A stretch of 64,000 nucleotides of DNA from NCBI RefSeq assembly GCF_008298015.1, contig NZ_VTPX01000011.1:62001-126000 (forward strand). The letters run 5' to 3'. The notes under the pieces were generated by a model that did no database searches, was not told the origin of the DNA, and saw only the letters and a list, made by a program, of their open reading frames with translations. This DNA is from Salinicola corii. GTDB taxonomy: Bacteria; Pseudomonadota; Gammaproteobacteria; Pseudomonadales; Halomonadaceae. Positions within the stretch are counted from its first letter, which is position 1. Every line of letters starts with the position of its first letter. Shown here one piece after another: positions 17,491-26,207 of the stretch. A program made the position numbers and the translations under genes.

Positions 17491-18800
17491 CACCGTCCGG
17501 TCTCCGGCGACGGGCCAGCATCCGGCTGACGCGCACCGGCGGTCCCGGAGCCCGACGCCCTCGATGCCGCCTGTCTCTCGCAGAGGTCGGCCAGCGTGTC
17601 GATATGCCGGGCCGAGTCGGTGACGAACGGGTTGCGACGGTCCCAGGCGTAGCCGGCCAGAATGGCGCTGATGCGCTCCTTGATATCGCGGGGTGCGTCG
17701 GCGTGAAAGATGATGGTCTGGAGTCTGCCGTCGTACCAGGCGTCGACGAAGGCGCGAAACGTCTCGATGCCTTCGCGCAGCGGTGCCTCGAACCGGCCAA
17801 GCCAGTCGATGGCCTCACCGGCCAGTTGGCGATCCACCAGCGGTGCCGCCAGGCTTGCCGATTTCAGCGCAATGGTCACACCGGAAGAGAACACCGGGTC
17901 CAGGAACTCGCCGGCGTTGCCCAGCAGCACATAACCGGGCCCATGGAGACGCGTCACGTCGGCGGAATAGCCGCCGAGTTCAGCGATCGGTCGGGTCGGC
18001 CGCGAGCCGCCGAGCAGCTGGCGGAAACGCGGCTCGGCGTCGATCAGCGCCTGCCAGCGGGCCTCGGTCGAATCGCCGTAGGCGCTCATGCGCTCTGTCT
18101 GGCCGACCACGCCCACCGAAGCGCGCTGGTTGCGGAAAGGGATCAGCCAGTACCAGATGCCGGCATCGTCGGGATGAACGCCGATGAGGATCTTCTCGCG
18201 ATCATGGCTCGGCTCCACCGGGCAGCCTTCGACATGAGTGAACAGCGCGGTGCGGGGGGCCTGACGGGCGTCGCGCTCGAGCGCCTCGAGCCGGGCCAGT
18301 ACGCGTCCGTAACCGCTGGCGTCGACGACGAAGCGGGCGGTCAGCGTGCTGGCGTTGCCGGATTCATCGACGACATCGACCTGGGGGCGATCGGGATCGG
18401 CGCGGAACGCGGTGACGGTGATGCCGAATTCGACCTTCGCGCCTTTCGCGCGGGCGGCCTCGATCAGCCGGTGGTCGAAGTCGGCGCGCTCGACCTGAAA
18501 CGTCGTGCCCCAGCCCGGCGTGAATTTGTGGCGGAAGTCGATCGCCGTGCTCTCGCCGCCGCGGGTAAACGCGGCGCCATTCTTGGGTTGATAGCCGGCT
18601 GCCTGGACGGTGTTGAGGAGGCCGGCCTCTTCGAGATGGCCCATGCACTGCGGCAGCAGGCTCTCGCCGATGGAGAAACGCGGGAAATGGCTGCGTTCGA
18701 CCACCAGTACGCGACGACCGCGGGACGCCAGCTGTGCCGCGATCGCGGCACCGGCGGGGCCGGCGCCAATCACGATGACCTCGTGGTCGGCTTCAGACAT
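17490..18800 (-). CDS. Halogenase-like FAD-dependent oxidoreductase
   Basis: 436 residues of the flavin-dependent halogenase/monooxygenase family. Seen: the dinucleotide motif GAGPAG (12-17), IGESLLP (44-50), a candidate active-site lysine K73 (QPKNGAAF), the halogenase signature WYWLIP (216-221, fits WxWxIP) and the second FAD motif GNAGEFLDPVFSSG. Homologues are constant members of aryl polyene clusters, with unknown reaction; xanthomonadins, which are brominated aryl polyenes, come from clusters with such a gene. Halogenation of the product is therefore possible but unproven. It overlaps the MMPL gene by 8 bases. Confidence 0.82.
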   Translation of the reverse strand: MSEADHEVIVIGAGPAGAAIAAQLASRGRRVLVVERSHFPRFSIGESLLPQCMGHLEEAGLLNTVQAAGYQPKNGAAFTRGGESTAIDFRHKFTPGWGTTFQVERADFDHRLIEAARAKGAKVEFGITVTAFRADPDRPQVDVVDESGNASTLTARFVVDASGYGRVLARLEALERDARQAPRTALFTHVEGCPVEPSHDREKILIGVHPDDAGIWYWLIPFRNQRASVGVVGQTERMSAYGDSTEARWQALIDAEPRFRQLLGGSRPTRPIAELGGYSADVTRLHGPGYVLLGNAGEFLDPVFSSGVTIALKSASLAAPLVDRQLAGEAIDWLGRFEAPLREGIETFRAFVDAWYDGRLQTIIFHADAPRDIKERISAILAGYAWDRRNPFVTDSARHIDTLADLCERQAASRASGSGTAGARQPDAGPSPETGR

Positions 18801-21111
18801 GTTCGCTCTCCCGTCGTGGTGTCGAATGGCCAGCCTCCGGGCGCACCCAGGGGACCAGCGCCCAGACGCTGGCCAGGCCGATCAGGCAGGTCAGGCCCAG
18901 GTAATGCAGCGCGGGCGTCGCGCTGAAGGCCAGCATGCCGAATGCCAGCAGGCTGGTGAGTGTCGATAGCGTGATGGCCAGCCACGCAGCCGGCTTGCGG
19001 GCATGCTCCACGTTGAAGATACCGGCATCCAGCCCGATTCCCAAGATAAGCAGCAGACCTAATTGGTTGAAGATGTTGAGCGGGACGCCGCCGACGGCGA
19101 ACGCCGTCAGCACGATGAGGGTGGCGCCGAAGGGCGGCACGACGACACGCCAGGCGCGACCTCGATAACGCCACAGCAGTGCCAGCGTCATCAGCGCCAT
19201 GGCCGCGGCCACCCAGAGGGCGGTATGGCGGCGGAGCTCGCCGAGCAGCCCGCCGATGCGGCTGACGCGGTCGCTGTACTCCACCTTCGGTGGCGAGTCG
19301 GCCAGGGTCGACAGGGTCGCATCGGTGCGGGCATCGCGAGCGCCGGATATCACCACGGTGGCGGCCACCCCGCCGTCGTCCGTCTTGCCCAGCCACAGCC
19401 GCTGCTGGAGCGAGCCCAGAGGCGTCTCGAGCCATTCGGCCAGGGTCAACGGCGGCGCCTGCTGCAAGCGTGCCCGCGCCTCGTCGGCGACGGTCGCCGG
19501 CAAGCCCGCTCGCTCCACCAGCGCGTCCAGCGGCGCGCCGTAGAGCTTGCGTACCCGGGCCAGGTTGGCCTGCTGCTCGGCCATCGTCGGCACCGATCCG
19601 GCCAGCGATTGATACTCGACCTGGAGACCGTCGGCGATGGCACGGTCGAGTGAGCCGTCCAGCATATCGAGCCGGGTCAACAGCGACTGGGTATCCGCGG
19701 CCCGAACCAGGAAATAGCGGCTGCCGGTATCGCGGTCGAGCAGCTGTTGTACGCGCTGCTCGTCCTGCATCAGCGCCGCCGGCGAGGGATTGAGCAGTTC
19801 CAGGCTGTCGTCGCTGGTCAGGCGCAGGCCGCAGAAGGTCGCCAGAACCAGCGCGCCGGCCAGGGCGAGCCATGGCGACAGTCGCCAGCGAGGCTGACAC
19901 AGTCGCCACCAGCGCGTCGCCAGACGCGCCGTGAACGGGGAGGCGTGAAGGGTGAAGCGGGGAAGCCACAGCACCACGGTGAGCCAGGCGCCGATCAGCC
20001 CGAAGGCGGCGAACGCCGCCATCTGGCGCAATCCCGGCATCGGTGTCAGTGCCTGGGCCACATAGGCGATGACGCTCGAGATCAGGCCCAGCGTCAGGCT
20101 CGGCATCAGTCGGCGAAGCCGGAATTGCCTGCCATCGATGACGCGGTCGCACTGCAGGTGGAGCACATAGTCGACGGCGATGCCGATCAGGCTGGCGCCG
20201 AAGGCCAGGGTCAGCAGGTGCAGGCGTCCGAAGATCCCCAGTGTCAGCGTCAGCGCGAACAGCGAACCGGCCAGCAGGGGCACCATCAGTTGCAGCAGCA
20301 CCCGGGGCGAGCGAAACACGAAACCGATGACCAGCAGTACCCCGAGTAGAGAGGCGGCGCCGATGGTGGACATCTCCCGCTTCGCCTGACGGGCGCCGGC
20401 GGCGGCGTGGAACACCAGGCCGGAACGCAGCAGTTCGGCATCGGGATGCTGCTGTTGAAACCGTTCGAGCGCGCTGTGCAGGGCATTCTGCATCGGCAGG
20501 TCGTAGGGGGAACCCTTCAACTCGCCGATCAGCACGCTCCATTGCCGTCCCTCGGCATCCAGCGTCAACAGACCGTCGGCGGCGCCGATCGGGCTGCGTG
20601 GCAGGCGTGACAGCCAGGCGTCGAGCAGCCCGAAGGGGTCGGCGACGGGCTCCGGGCGCGCCGTCGGCGAGAACAGCCGGCGCAGCGCCGGCTCGACCAG
20701 CGTACTGCCGCCATCGGTGTCGATGGCCTGCTGCCACTGCGGCGTCAGCAGACGATAGCGCCACTGCCCCATCCAGCCGTGCGGGTCGGCGTCGGCCAGA
20801 TCGAGCTCGCGCCAGTCGACCCCGGCCAGTTGGCCCTCGTCGACCAGCCGCTGCAGCGACCGGCCCAGCGCTTGCGTCGTCGGTACCCGTTCGTCATCGC
20901 CGAGCAGCAGCAGGAAGCGATTCTCGAAACCGCGCCCCAGTTCGCGGTCCGCTTTCTCGACCAGCGGCGCCTGCCGGTCGGCGGGCAGCAGCGCGGTGAG
21001 GTCGGTATCGGCGGGCAGGCCCTGGCGCAGCATCCAGCCCAGCCAGAGGGCACAGAGTGCCAGCGACGCGAGCCAGAGCCAGCCGAGCCAACGGTAGCCC
21101 CTGTCCGTCAT
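18793..21111 (-). CDS. MMPL-family (RND-like) lipid exporter
   Basis: 772 residues: an N-terminal helix (about 10-26), a large periplasmic domain, five to six helices around residues 250-390, a second periplasmic domain and a second helix bundle (about 630-760). This duplicated RND layout matches the MMPL exporters of aryl polyene clusters, which move the finished lipid from the inner membrane to the envelope. It overlaps the LolA-like gene by four bases upstream and the flavoprotein gene by eight downstream, indicating translational coupling. Confidence 0.86.
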   Translation of the reverse strand: MTDRGYRWLGWLWLASLALCALWLGWMLRQGLPADTDLTALLPADRQAPLVEKADRELGRGFENRFLLLLGDDERVPTTQALGRSLQRLVDEGQLAGVDWRELDLADADPHGWMGQWRYRLLTPQWQQAIDTDGGSTLVEPALRRLFSPTARPEPVADPFGLLDAWLSRLPRSPIGAADGLLTLDAEGRQWSVLIGELKGSPYDLPMQNALHSALERFQQQHPDAELLRSGLVFHAAAGARQAKREMSTIGAASLLGVLLVIGFVFRSPRVLLQLMVPLLAGSLFALTLTLGIFGRLHLLTLAFGASLIGIAVDYVLHLQCDRVIDGRQFRLRRLMPSLTLGLISSVIAYVAQALTPMPGLRQMAAFAAFGLIGAWLTVVLWLPRFTLHASPFTARLATRWWRLCQPRWRLSPWLALAGALVLATFCGLRLTSDDSLELLNPSPAALMQDEQRVQQLLDRDTGSRYFLVRAADTQSLLTRLDMLDGSLDRAIADGLQVEYQSLAGSVPTMAEQQANLARVRKLYGAPLDALVERAGLPATVADEARARLQQAPPLTLAEWLETPLGSLQQRLWLGKTDDGGVAATVVISGARDARTDATLSTLADSPPKVEYSDRVSRIGGLLGELRRHTALWVAAAMALMTLALLWRYRGRAWRVVVPPFGATLIVLTAFAVGGVPLNIFNQLGLLLILGIGLDAGIFNVEHARKPAAWLAITLSTLTSLLAFGMLAFSATPALHYLGLTCLIGLASVWALVPWVRPEAGHSTPRRESEHV

Positions 21112-21659
21112 GAGTCGTTCAGCGGATGCTGGTCGAATAGCCGGACCTTCAACCGGTCGCCGTCGGGCGTGCGCATGTCGAGATGATCGATGGTGTCAGA
21201 CCCCCGCAGATGGATCTCGGCGATGCGCTCGCGCAGGGCGGCTTCCTTCGGGGTCAGGGCGACCTGCCAGTCATCCCGGTCACCGGATAGCGCCAGGGTG
21301 AAGCGGGACTCCAGCGCCTGCCAGTCGCCTTCCAGCAACTGCAGGAACAACTGGGCGACCTGCTCGCCACCGGGCGGCGCGTTCTCGCCGCTGCCATCGG
21401 TTATCGCCTGTGGGGTCAGCTCGATCCGCTCCTCGACCGGTTGCTCGAGTTGCCAGACGACGCGCTTGCCGCGCTCGAACAGAAACGTGCCCTGGCTGGA
21501 AAGCGAGCTGTCGAGGTCCGCCAGTTCGCGCTGCTGCTCGAAGCTGCCCGCCAGCGAGGGCGTGGCGGCGAGCTGGCGTTGCAGGTCGTCCAGATCGAAG
21601 GCCTGGGCGCTCAACGGCACCAGTAGCAGCAGTGTGATCCACCATCGACGAAACGGCAT
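21108..21659 (-). CDS. LolA-like outer-membrane lipid carrier
   Basis: 183 residues with a signal peptide (MPFRRWWITLLLLVPLSAQA, cut near 20) and a LolA-type half-barrel domain with the characteristic QQRELADLDSSLSSQGTFLF segment. The paralogue of the lipoprotein carrier found in aryl polyene clusters is thought to carry the lipid across the periplasm. The ATG at 21659 has GAGGA about seven bases upstream and gives a clean signal peptide, unlike the longer frame to 21725. Its 3' end overlaps the exporter gene by four bases. Confidence 0.84.
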   Translation of the reverse strand: MPFRRWWITLLLLVPLSAQAFDLDDLQRQLAATPSLAGSFEQQRELADLDSSLSSQGTFLFERGKRVVWQLEQPVEERIELTPQAITDGSGENAPPGGEQVAQLFLQLLEGDWQALESRFTLALSGDRDDWQVALTPKEAALRERIAEIHLRGSDTIDHLDMRTPDGDRLKVRLFDQHPLNDS

Positions 21660-21699
21660 GGTCGGGTCCTCGGGGTATCGCGTGTCGGGAATCGCCCGG

Positions 21700-22692
21700 T
21701 CAGGTGACGGGGCGCTCGTCCTCATGGCCGGGGGCCGCGGCGTGGGCGTCCTCGCAGTCGAGCCAGAAGGGGAAGAAGTTGAACCACTGCAGCGGGGTCT
21801 TCTCGCACTGCCGCGTCAGCCAGTCGACGTAGCGCCGCATGGCGCCATCCATCCATGCCTCCCGATCCCGCCGGCTCAAGTCGCTGGTATCGTCGAAGTG
21901 GTCGAAGTCGATGCGATAGCTGGTGGGTTCGCGAAAGCAGCCGATGGTGTAGATCGGGCAGCGCAGCAGGCTCGCCAGCCAGAACGGGCCTTCCGGAAAA
22001 CGCGCCGGGTGGCCCAGGAAGGGAAGCGTGCGGGCGCGTCCGTTATCGCTGATCGGCACACGATCGGCGGCGATCACCACGAAACCGCCTTCCGCGATCC
22101 GGCGCCCCAGCTTCATCGCCGTCGATGGCGTGATCTCGCTGACCTCGACGATCTCGGGCGGGTTCTCGCGGTGGGTCGAGCGCGCCAGGACCTCGTCGAA
22201 CTGCTGCGCATTGCGTGTGTGCATCAGCAGCGTCGCGCGGAAGTCCTCCTGCATGTCGCTCATGGCGGTGCAGATCTCCATGTTGCCGACATGGGAGACC
22301 AGCATGATCCCGCCGTGCCCGCTCTCGACCGCCTGGCGAAACCGCTCCCGCGTATCGCCTTCGAAGCTGAGCGCCGGTGGGATGCCGCTCCAGGCGTCGA
22401 TCTTGTCCATCAGGCTCTGCCCGAAACTGCGGAAGTGGCGCAGGCTCAGCCAGGTCAGACGCTTGGGCGCATGGCCGTAACGGTGCCGCCACAGTCGGGT
22501 AAGGTAGGTATGGGAGGCGCGCCGATGCAGGCCGTGGGCGATATAGTAGTAGACGATCACCAGCAGCAGCATGAACTGGAACGGTAGCCGTCCCAGCTTG
22601 CGCCGGATCCAGACCATGGCGCGAACCCCGCCGGCAGTGCCGGTCTCGCGAATTCTCGACCAGTGATTGGGATTGCTGCTGATCGGTGTCAT
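21700..22692 (-). CDS. LpxL-like lipid acyltransferase of the aryl-polyene-type cluster
   Basis: 330-residue membrane-associated acyltransferase of the lauroyl/myristoyl (HtrB/LpxL) family: an N-terminal hydrophobic segment (FQFMLLLVIVYYYI), the likely catalytic HVGNME segment (H-x4-E-type, SHVGNMEIC) and the RTLPFLGHPARFPEGPFWLA stretch that shapes the acyl pocket. It probably transfers the polyene acyl chain from ACP to a lipid or sugar acceptor. In many clusters it is fused to the glycosyltransferase; here the two genes overlap by four bases (ATGA at 22689-22692). Confidence 0.85.
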   Translation of the reverse strand: MTPISSNPNHWSRIRETGTAGGVRAMVWIRRKLGRLPFQFMLLLVIVYYYIAHGLHRRASHTYLTRLWRHRYGHAPKRLTWLSLRHFRSFGQSLMDKIDAWSGIPPALSFEGDTRERFRQAVESGHGGIMLVSHVGNMEICTAMSDMQEDFRATLLMHTRNAQQFDEVLARSTHRENPPEIVEVSEITPSTAMKLGRRIAEGGFVVIAADRVPISDNGRARTLPFLGHPARFPEGPFWLASLLRCPIYTIGCFREPTSYRIDFDHFDDTSDLSRRDREAWMDGAMRRYVDWLTRQCEKTPLQWFNFFPFWLDCEDAHAAAPGHEDERPVT

Positions 22693-23444
22693 GAGAGTCG
22701 TTCCTGGCGGCGGCTCAAGAGATCGGGGAGGCGTCTGAACATGCCGAGCACCAGACGCAGATGCATGCGGGCGAGCAGTACGTTGTCCCGCCATAGCTGG
22801 AAGTGGGAGACGCCGTCGATGGGGTAGCGGACCCGGACGGGCAGGTTGACGACGCGTTCGCCCTGCCAGTGCCAGCGTACCGGAAGCTCGCTGTCGAACT
22901 CCATGCGATCGCCGCAGGGGTGTTCGGCAACCAGCCGGTTGACGGCGGCGACGGGGTAGAGCTTGACCCCGCACATGGTGTCGCGAAGATCGAATGACAG
23001 CGTCGCCAGCCAGACCAGCGAATGGGTGATATAGCGGGAGTAGAAGCGGTGCCGGGGCACGCTGGCGTCGAATCGCGGGTAGCCGAGCCGCAGGACCTCG
23101 TCGTCGGCGCGGAGCCCCTCGACGAAGGGCGGCAGGTCGGCCGCTTCGTGCTGGCCATCCGCATCCACCTGCAACACGTGGGTCAGCCCGCGTTCGGCGG
23201 CTCGTGCCAGGCCCGCCCGCACCGCCGCGCCCTTGCCCCGGTTGACGGGCAGCCTGACCAGATCCACCGACTCGACGTCTGCCAGGGCATCCAGCACCCC
23301 GGCACAGTGCGCGTCGCTACCGTCATCGACCAGGATGACCGGCAACTGCAGCAGGCGTAGCCGCGCCAGGGTCTGGCCGACCGCCTCGGCGTGGTTGTAG
23401 ACCGGCACCAGGACCGCGATGCGGGCGCTGCTCTCTCTCGACAT
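22689..23444 (-). CDS. Family 2 glycosyltransferase of the aryl-polyene-type cluster
   Basis: 251 residues, GT-A fold: VLVPVYNHAE at the start, VDDGS for the nucleotide, VNRGKGAAVRAGL and the metal-binding VDADGQ motif. It resembles dolichol-phosphate-mannose synthase-type enzymes and probably attaches a sugar to the lipid carrier that receives the polyene. It starts three bases after the stop of the ligase/dehydratase gene and is translationally coupled to the acyltransferase behind it. Confidence 0.86.
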   Translation of the reverse strand: MSRESSARIAVLVPVYNHAEAVGQTLARLRLLQLPVILVDDGSDAHCAGVLDALADVESVDLVRLPVNRGKGAAVRAGLARAAERGLTHVLQVDADGQHEAADLPPFVEGLRADDEVLRLGYPRFDASVPRHRFYSRYITHSLVWLATLSFDLRDTMCGVKLYPVAAVNRLVAEHPCGDRMEFDSELPVRWHWQGERVVNLPVRVRYPIDGVSHFQLWRDNVLLARMHLRLVLGMFRRLPDLLSRRQERLS

Positions 23445-23447
23445 CCT

Positions 23448-25196
23448 CTAACTCTCCCGCTCTTGCCGATCGACCAGGGCGATGCGGCCGCTGACATGTT
23501 TCCCGCGCCAGCTGTCGCACTCGAGGCGCAGGCTCTCGGCCCCGTCGCCCCGACGGTGCTCGAGGGACATTTCGAAGCGATCGCCGGGCAGCAGCGGCTG
23601 GGGAAATCGCAGCCGCTCGAGTCCGTCGAAATCGCTGGTCAGCGCGAACAGCCGGCGCGCCTGCTGCATCGCCCAGTGCACCAGGGCGATGCCGGGGAGC
23701 ACCGGCTGACCGTCGAAGTGTCCGTCGACATAGGCGCAGTGTTCGGGTACCTCCAGCGTGACCCGCCAGCCGCTGTCGTGGACGCGTTCGCCCAGCCAGC
23801 GTGGCGCGCGTCGATCCTCCAGGTCGAGGAACAGGCGCTGTCGGATCTCCGCGCCCAACTTGCCCTGGGCATTGGTCGGCCAGGGGGCGACGAAGCGCCA
23901 GTAGCGGGGTAGCACCGGCGTCTCGAAATGGGCGGCGAGTGCCCGGCGCAGCCGCTTTACCGTGTCGCGATGCTGGCGGTGATCGTGGGGCACTTCGCTC
24001 GGCGACAGCTGGACGATGGCGGCGAGGCGCAGGTCACGGCGTTGCAGCGTCAGGGTCTGCGCCCGTTCGACGCCGGGGAGCCTGCTCAGTGCGCGGTCCA
24101 TCGCCGTCAGCGAGATCCGTTTGCCGCCGATCTTGACGATTCGGTCGGCACGGCCCAGCAGTTCGAAGCCCCGGTCCGTCAGCGCGATCAGGTCGGCCTG
24201 GCGTTGCCACTGATCCGGGATTTCCAGGTGGCGCGAGCGCAGCCACAGGCGATTGTCGTCGCCGTGGCTGACCTCGACGCCGGGCAGGGCGGTCCAGGCG
24301 GATTCACGCTGCTGGACGCGCCAGGCGATGCCGCCGGTCTCGGAACTGCCGTACACCTCGTGGACGGGCGTGCCGAGCCGCTCGTGGACCAGGTCGCTGG
24401 CGCTCCTGGAGAGCGGCGCTCCCGAGCTGTAGATCGTCTCGAGCGCCGCGCTCGCCGGCTTCCAGTCGAGCGCTTCCGGCAGGCGGGACAGCGCTGGTGA
24501 CGCGCTGACGAGGATCATCCGGTGCCCGTTCGTCCGGCAGTGCTGCAACCAGGTGTGGAGGGTTTCCGGGTAGCGACAGGGCTGGGTCGCGAAGGGGCTG
24601 TTCTCGCACAGCGGGCGCAGGATCGAGAACAGCAGGCCGTAGATATGCTGGTGACTGACCTGGCTGACGACCAGTCGGCCCGCCAAAGGCCAGAGCGAGG
24701 CCTGGGTGGCGAGCTCGGCATCCAACTGATCGAAACGTTTGTCCAGTCGCTGCGGCTCGCCGCTGGAGCCTGAGGTGTAAAGCGAGACGGCCACGGTGGG
24801 TAGTGGCCGCGAGTCCCATTGGGGGGCGCGGTCTGGGGGGCTTTGGGACCCGTAGCTCCCGAGCATCGGCTCGGCCGGCCCGAGCGCCACGCCGGTGCCG
24901 TGCAGGGCCGACAGCGTCTTCGGCTGATTGTCCGCCGGTAGCACGACGCGATCGCCGCGCTCCCAGATCGCGACCAGCGCCGCGCTGAACTCTACTGGGT
25001 CCGGCTCGAACAGCCGCCAGCCGTCACTCTCGTTGGGCGTCTCGAGCAGCCATTGCTGCCAGGCGCCGATACGCCCATGCCACTCGCCCACGGTCAGCCA
25101 GCGAGACGGCGTATCCCCCCTTGGGGGGACCCAGGCGATGGCATCCGCCTGGGGGCGGTCACGCCACGGCCGATCGCCGAGTCTACGAAACGTCAT
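23448..25196 (-). CDS. Fused AMP-dependent acyl-ACP ligase and hot-dog dehydratase
   Basis: 582 residues in two parts. Residues 1 to about 455 are an ANL-type adenylating enzyme: phosphate-loop YTSGSSGEP (140-148), VYGSSETGG (281-289), the ribose-binding aspartate at DRG (341) and the catalytic C-terminal lysine in NAQGKLG (446). Residues about 470-582 are a FabZ-like hot-dog domain with YVDGHFDGQPVLPG (H493). The ligase would activate an aryl or acyl starter and load it on the ACP; the second domain dehydrates. In many aryl polyene clusters these are two genes. The gene overlaps the preceding one by 14 bases. Confidence 0.87.
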   Translation of the reverse strand: MTFRRLGDRPWRDRPQADAIAWVPPRGDTPSRWLTVGEWHGRIGAWQQWLLETPNESDGWRLFEPDPVEFSAALVAIWERGDRVVLPADNQPKTLSALHGTGVALGPAEPMLGSYGSQSPPDRAPQWDSRPLPTVAVSLYTSGSSGEPQRLDKRFDQLDAELATQASLWPLAGRLVVSQVSHQHIYGLLFSILRPLCENSPFATQPCRYPETLHTWLQHCRTNGHRMILVSASPALSRLPEALDWKPASAALETIYSSGAPLSRSASDLVHERLGTPVHEVYGSSETGGIAWRVQQRESAWTALPGVEVSHGDDNRLWLRSRHLEIPDQWQRQADLIALTDRGFELLGRADRIVKIGGKRISLTAMDRALSRLPGVERAQTLTLQRRDLRLAAIVQLSPSEVPHDHRQHRDTVKRLRRALAAHFETPVLPRYWRFVAPWPTNAQGKLGAEIRQRLFLDLEDRRAPRWLGERVHDSGWRVTLEVPEHCAYVDGHFDGQPVLPGIALVHWAMQQARRLFALTSDFDGLERLRFPQPLLPGDRFEMSLEHRRGDGAESLRLECDSWRGKHVSGRIALVDRQERES

Positions 25197-25788
25197 GGCG
25201 CGCCTCGCCTTGCTGTCTCATGGCCGCTTCCGCGCGCCGTCTGATCCGCTGGCGCAAGCACCACTCTCCCGCAAACATGGCCAGCATCAGGCCGTAGACG
25301 ATGCCGCCGTTGTACCAGGCCCAGACATCGAGGTCGGCGAAAATCGCAGTGAACAGGGCAATGGCACCGTTGAGGGCGAAGAAGATGCACCAGGCCTGGG
25401 TCACCCGCCGGGTGTAGCGCACGGCGTGAGGCGGCAGGTCGGGTTCCTGCCGACGAGCGAACCGTTCGATCAGCGTCGGCGGATGACGCAGGCCATGGGA
25501 AAAGAGCAGCAGCAGAGCGACGTTGACCACGACCGGCCATAGCCGCAGGCCGAGCTCCGCACTGCCGGTCGCCGTCAGCAGGAGGACCAGCGGCACCAGA
25601 CTCCATCCCCAGCGCCGTTGCGCCGAGGGCAGTCGCCACCAGGCAGCGGCGGCCAGCACCATCAGCAGCGGCCAGGCACCGTAGTGCGGCAACAGGAAGT
25701 GAACCACCAGAGGCCAGACCAGGCCGATGATGGCCACTGCCAGCCAGAGAAGCCGGTTACGACCGTGGGGGGGAATCGACGAAATCAC
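25183..25788 (-). CDS. COG4648-family membrane protein
   Basis: 201 residues with five to six hydrophobic helices (about 12-30, 37-50, 60-75, 82-96, 131-150, 155-172), of the predicted membrane protein family that accompanies ACP and AMP-ligase genes in aryl polyene and flexirubin clusters. Its function is unknown; a scaffold for the assembly line on the membrane is one proposal. It begins with GTG at 25788 and overlaps the ligase gene by 14 bases. Confidence 0.8.
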   Translation of the reverse strand: MISSIPPHGRNRLLWLAVAIIGLVWPLVVHFLLPHYGAWPLLMVLAAAAWWRLPSAQRRWGWSLVPLVLLLTATGSAELGLRLWPVVVNVALLLLFSHGLRHPPTLIERFARRQEPDLPPHAVRYTRRVTQAWCIFFALNGAIALFTAIFADLDVWAWYNGGIVYGLMLAMFAGEWCLRQRIRRRAEAAMRQQGEARHDVS

Positions 25789-25804
25789 GAGGGCACCGCC
25801 GCTG

Positions 25805-26071
25805 TCATTTCTGGCGACGCGATTCGACCAGGGCCGCCAGACTCTTCAGGTTGGCGAAATGCTGACGGGAGGATTCCGCCTCGGACTCCAGCGTGATGCC
25901 GTAGCGCTTCTGTAGCGCGAGGCCCAGTTCCAGCGCGTCGATGGAGTCCAGCCCCAGTCCTTCGACGAACAGCGGCTCTTCGGGATCGATGTCGTCCGGC
26001 GTCACATCCTCGAGTTCCAGGGTCTCGATGATCATCTGCTTGAGTTCGTGTTCCAGCGCTGTCGTGGTCAT
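25805..26071 (-). CDS. Acyl carrier protein
   Basis: 88 residues, strongly acidic, with the phosphopantetheine site G-L-D-S (S43, GLGLDSIDALELG). It carries the starter and growing chain. Aryl polyene clusters normally encode two adjacent ACPs; only one is found here, and the 136 bases upstream to the KS-like gene hold no second copy. A phosphopantetheinyl transferase is not in the window. Confidence 0.9.
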   Translation of the reverse strand: MTTTALEHELKQMIIETLELEDVTPDDIDPEEPLFVEGLGLDSIDALELGLALQKRYGITLESEAESSRQHFANLKSLAALVESRRQK

Positions 26072-26207
26072 CGGTCTTGATCGTCCTTGTGACTCGTTCG
26101 TTATCGTTTACTGGCGCTCGATCGTGATGTCGGGCGCGCTGCCGGTAGCTTACCGGCCGGGTGCGGCGGTCGTCCCGTCGCCGAAACTGGTCGTTGCGGG
26201 GGGCGGA

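Noticed and set aside
18770-20764. A 664-residue frame overlapping the MMPL exporter on the same strand
   Set aside because: Arginine-, alanine- and proline-rich shadow; the exporter frame has the expected membrane helices and coupled overlaps.
26072-26207. A second acyl carrier protein or PlsC-like gene between the KS-like gene and the ACP, as in other clusters
   Set aside because: Only 136 bases are available and no frame contains a D-S-(L/I) site or acyltransferase motif.
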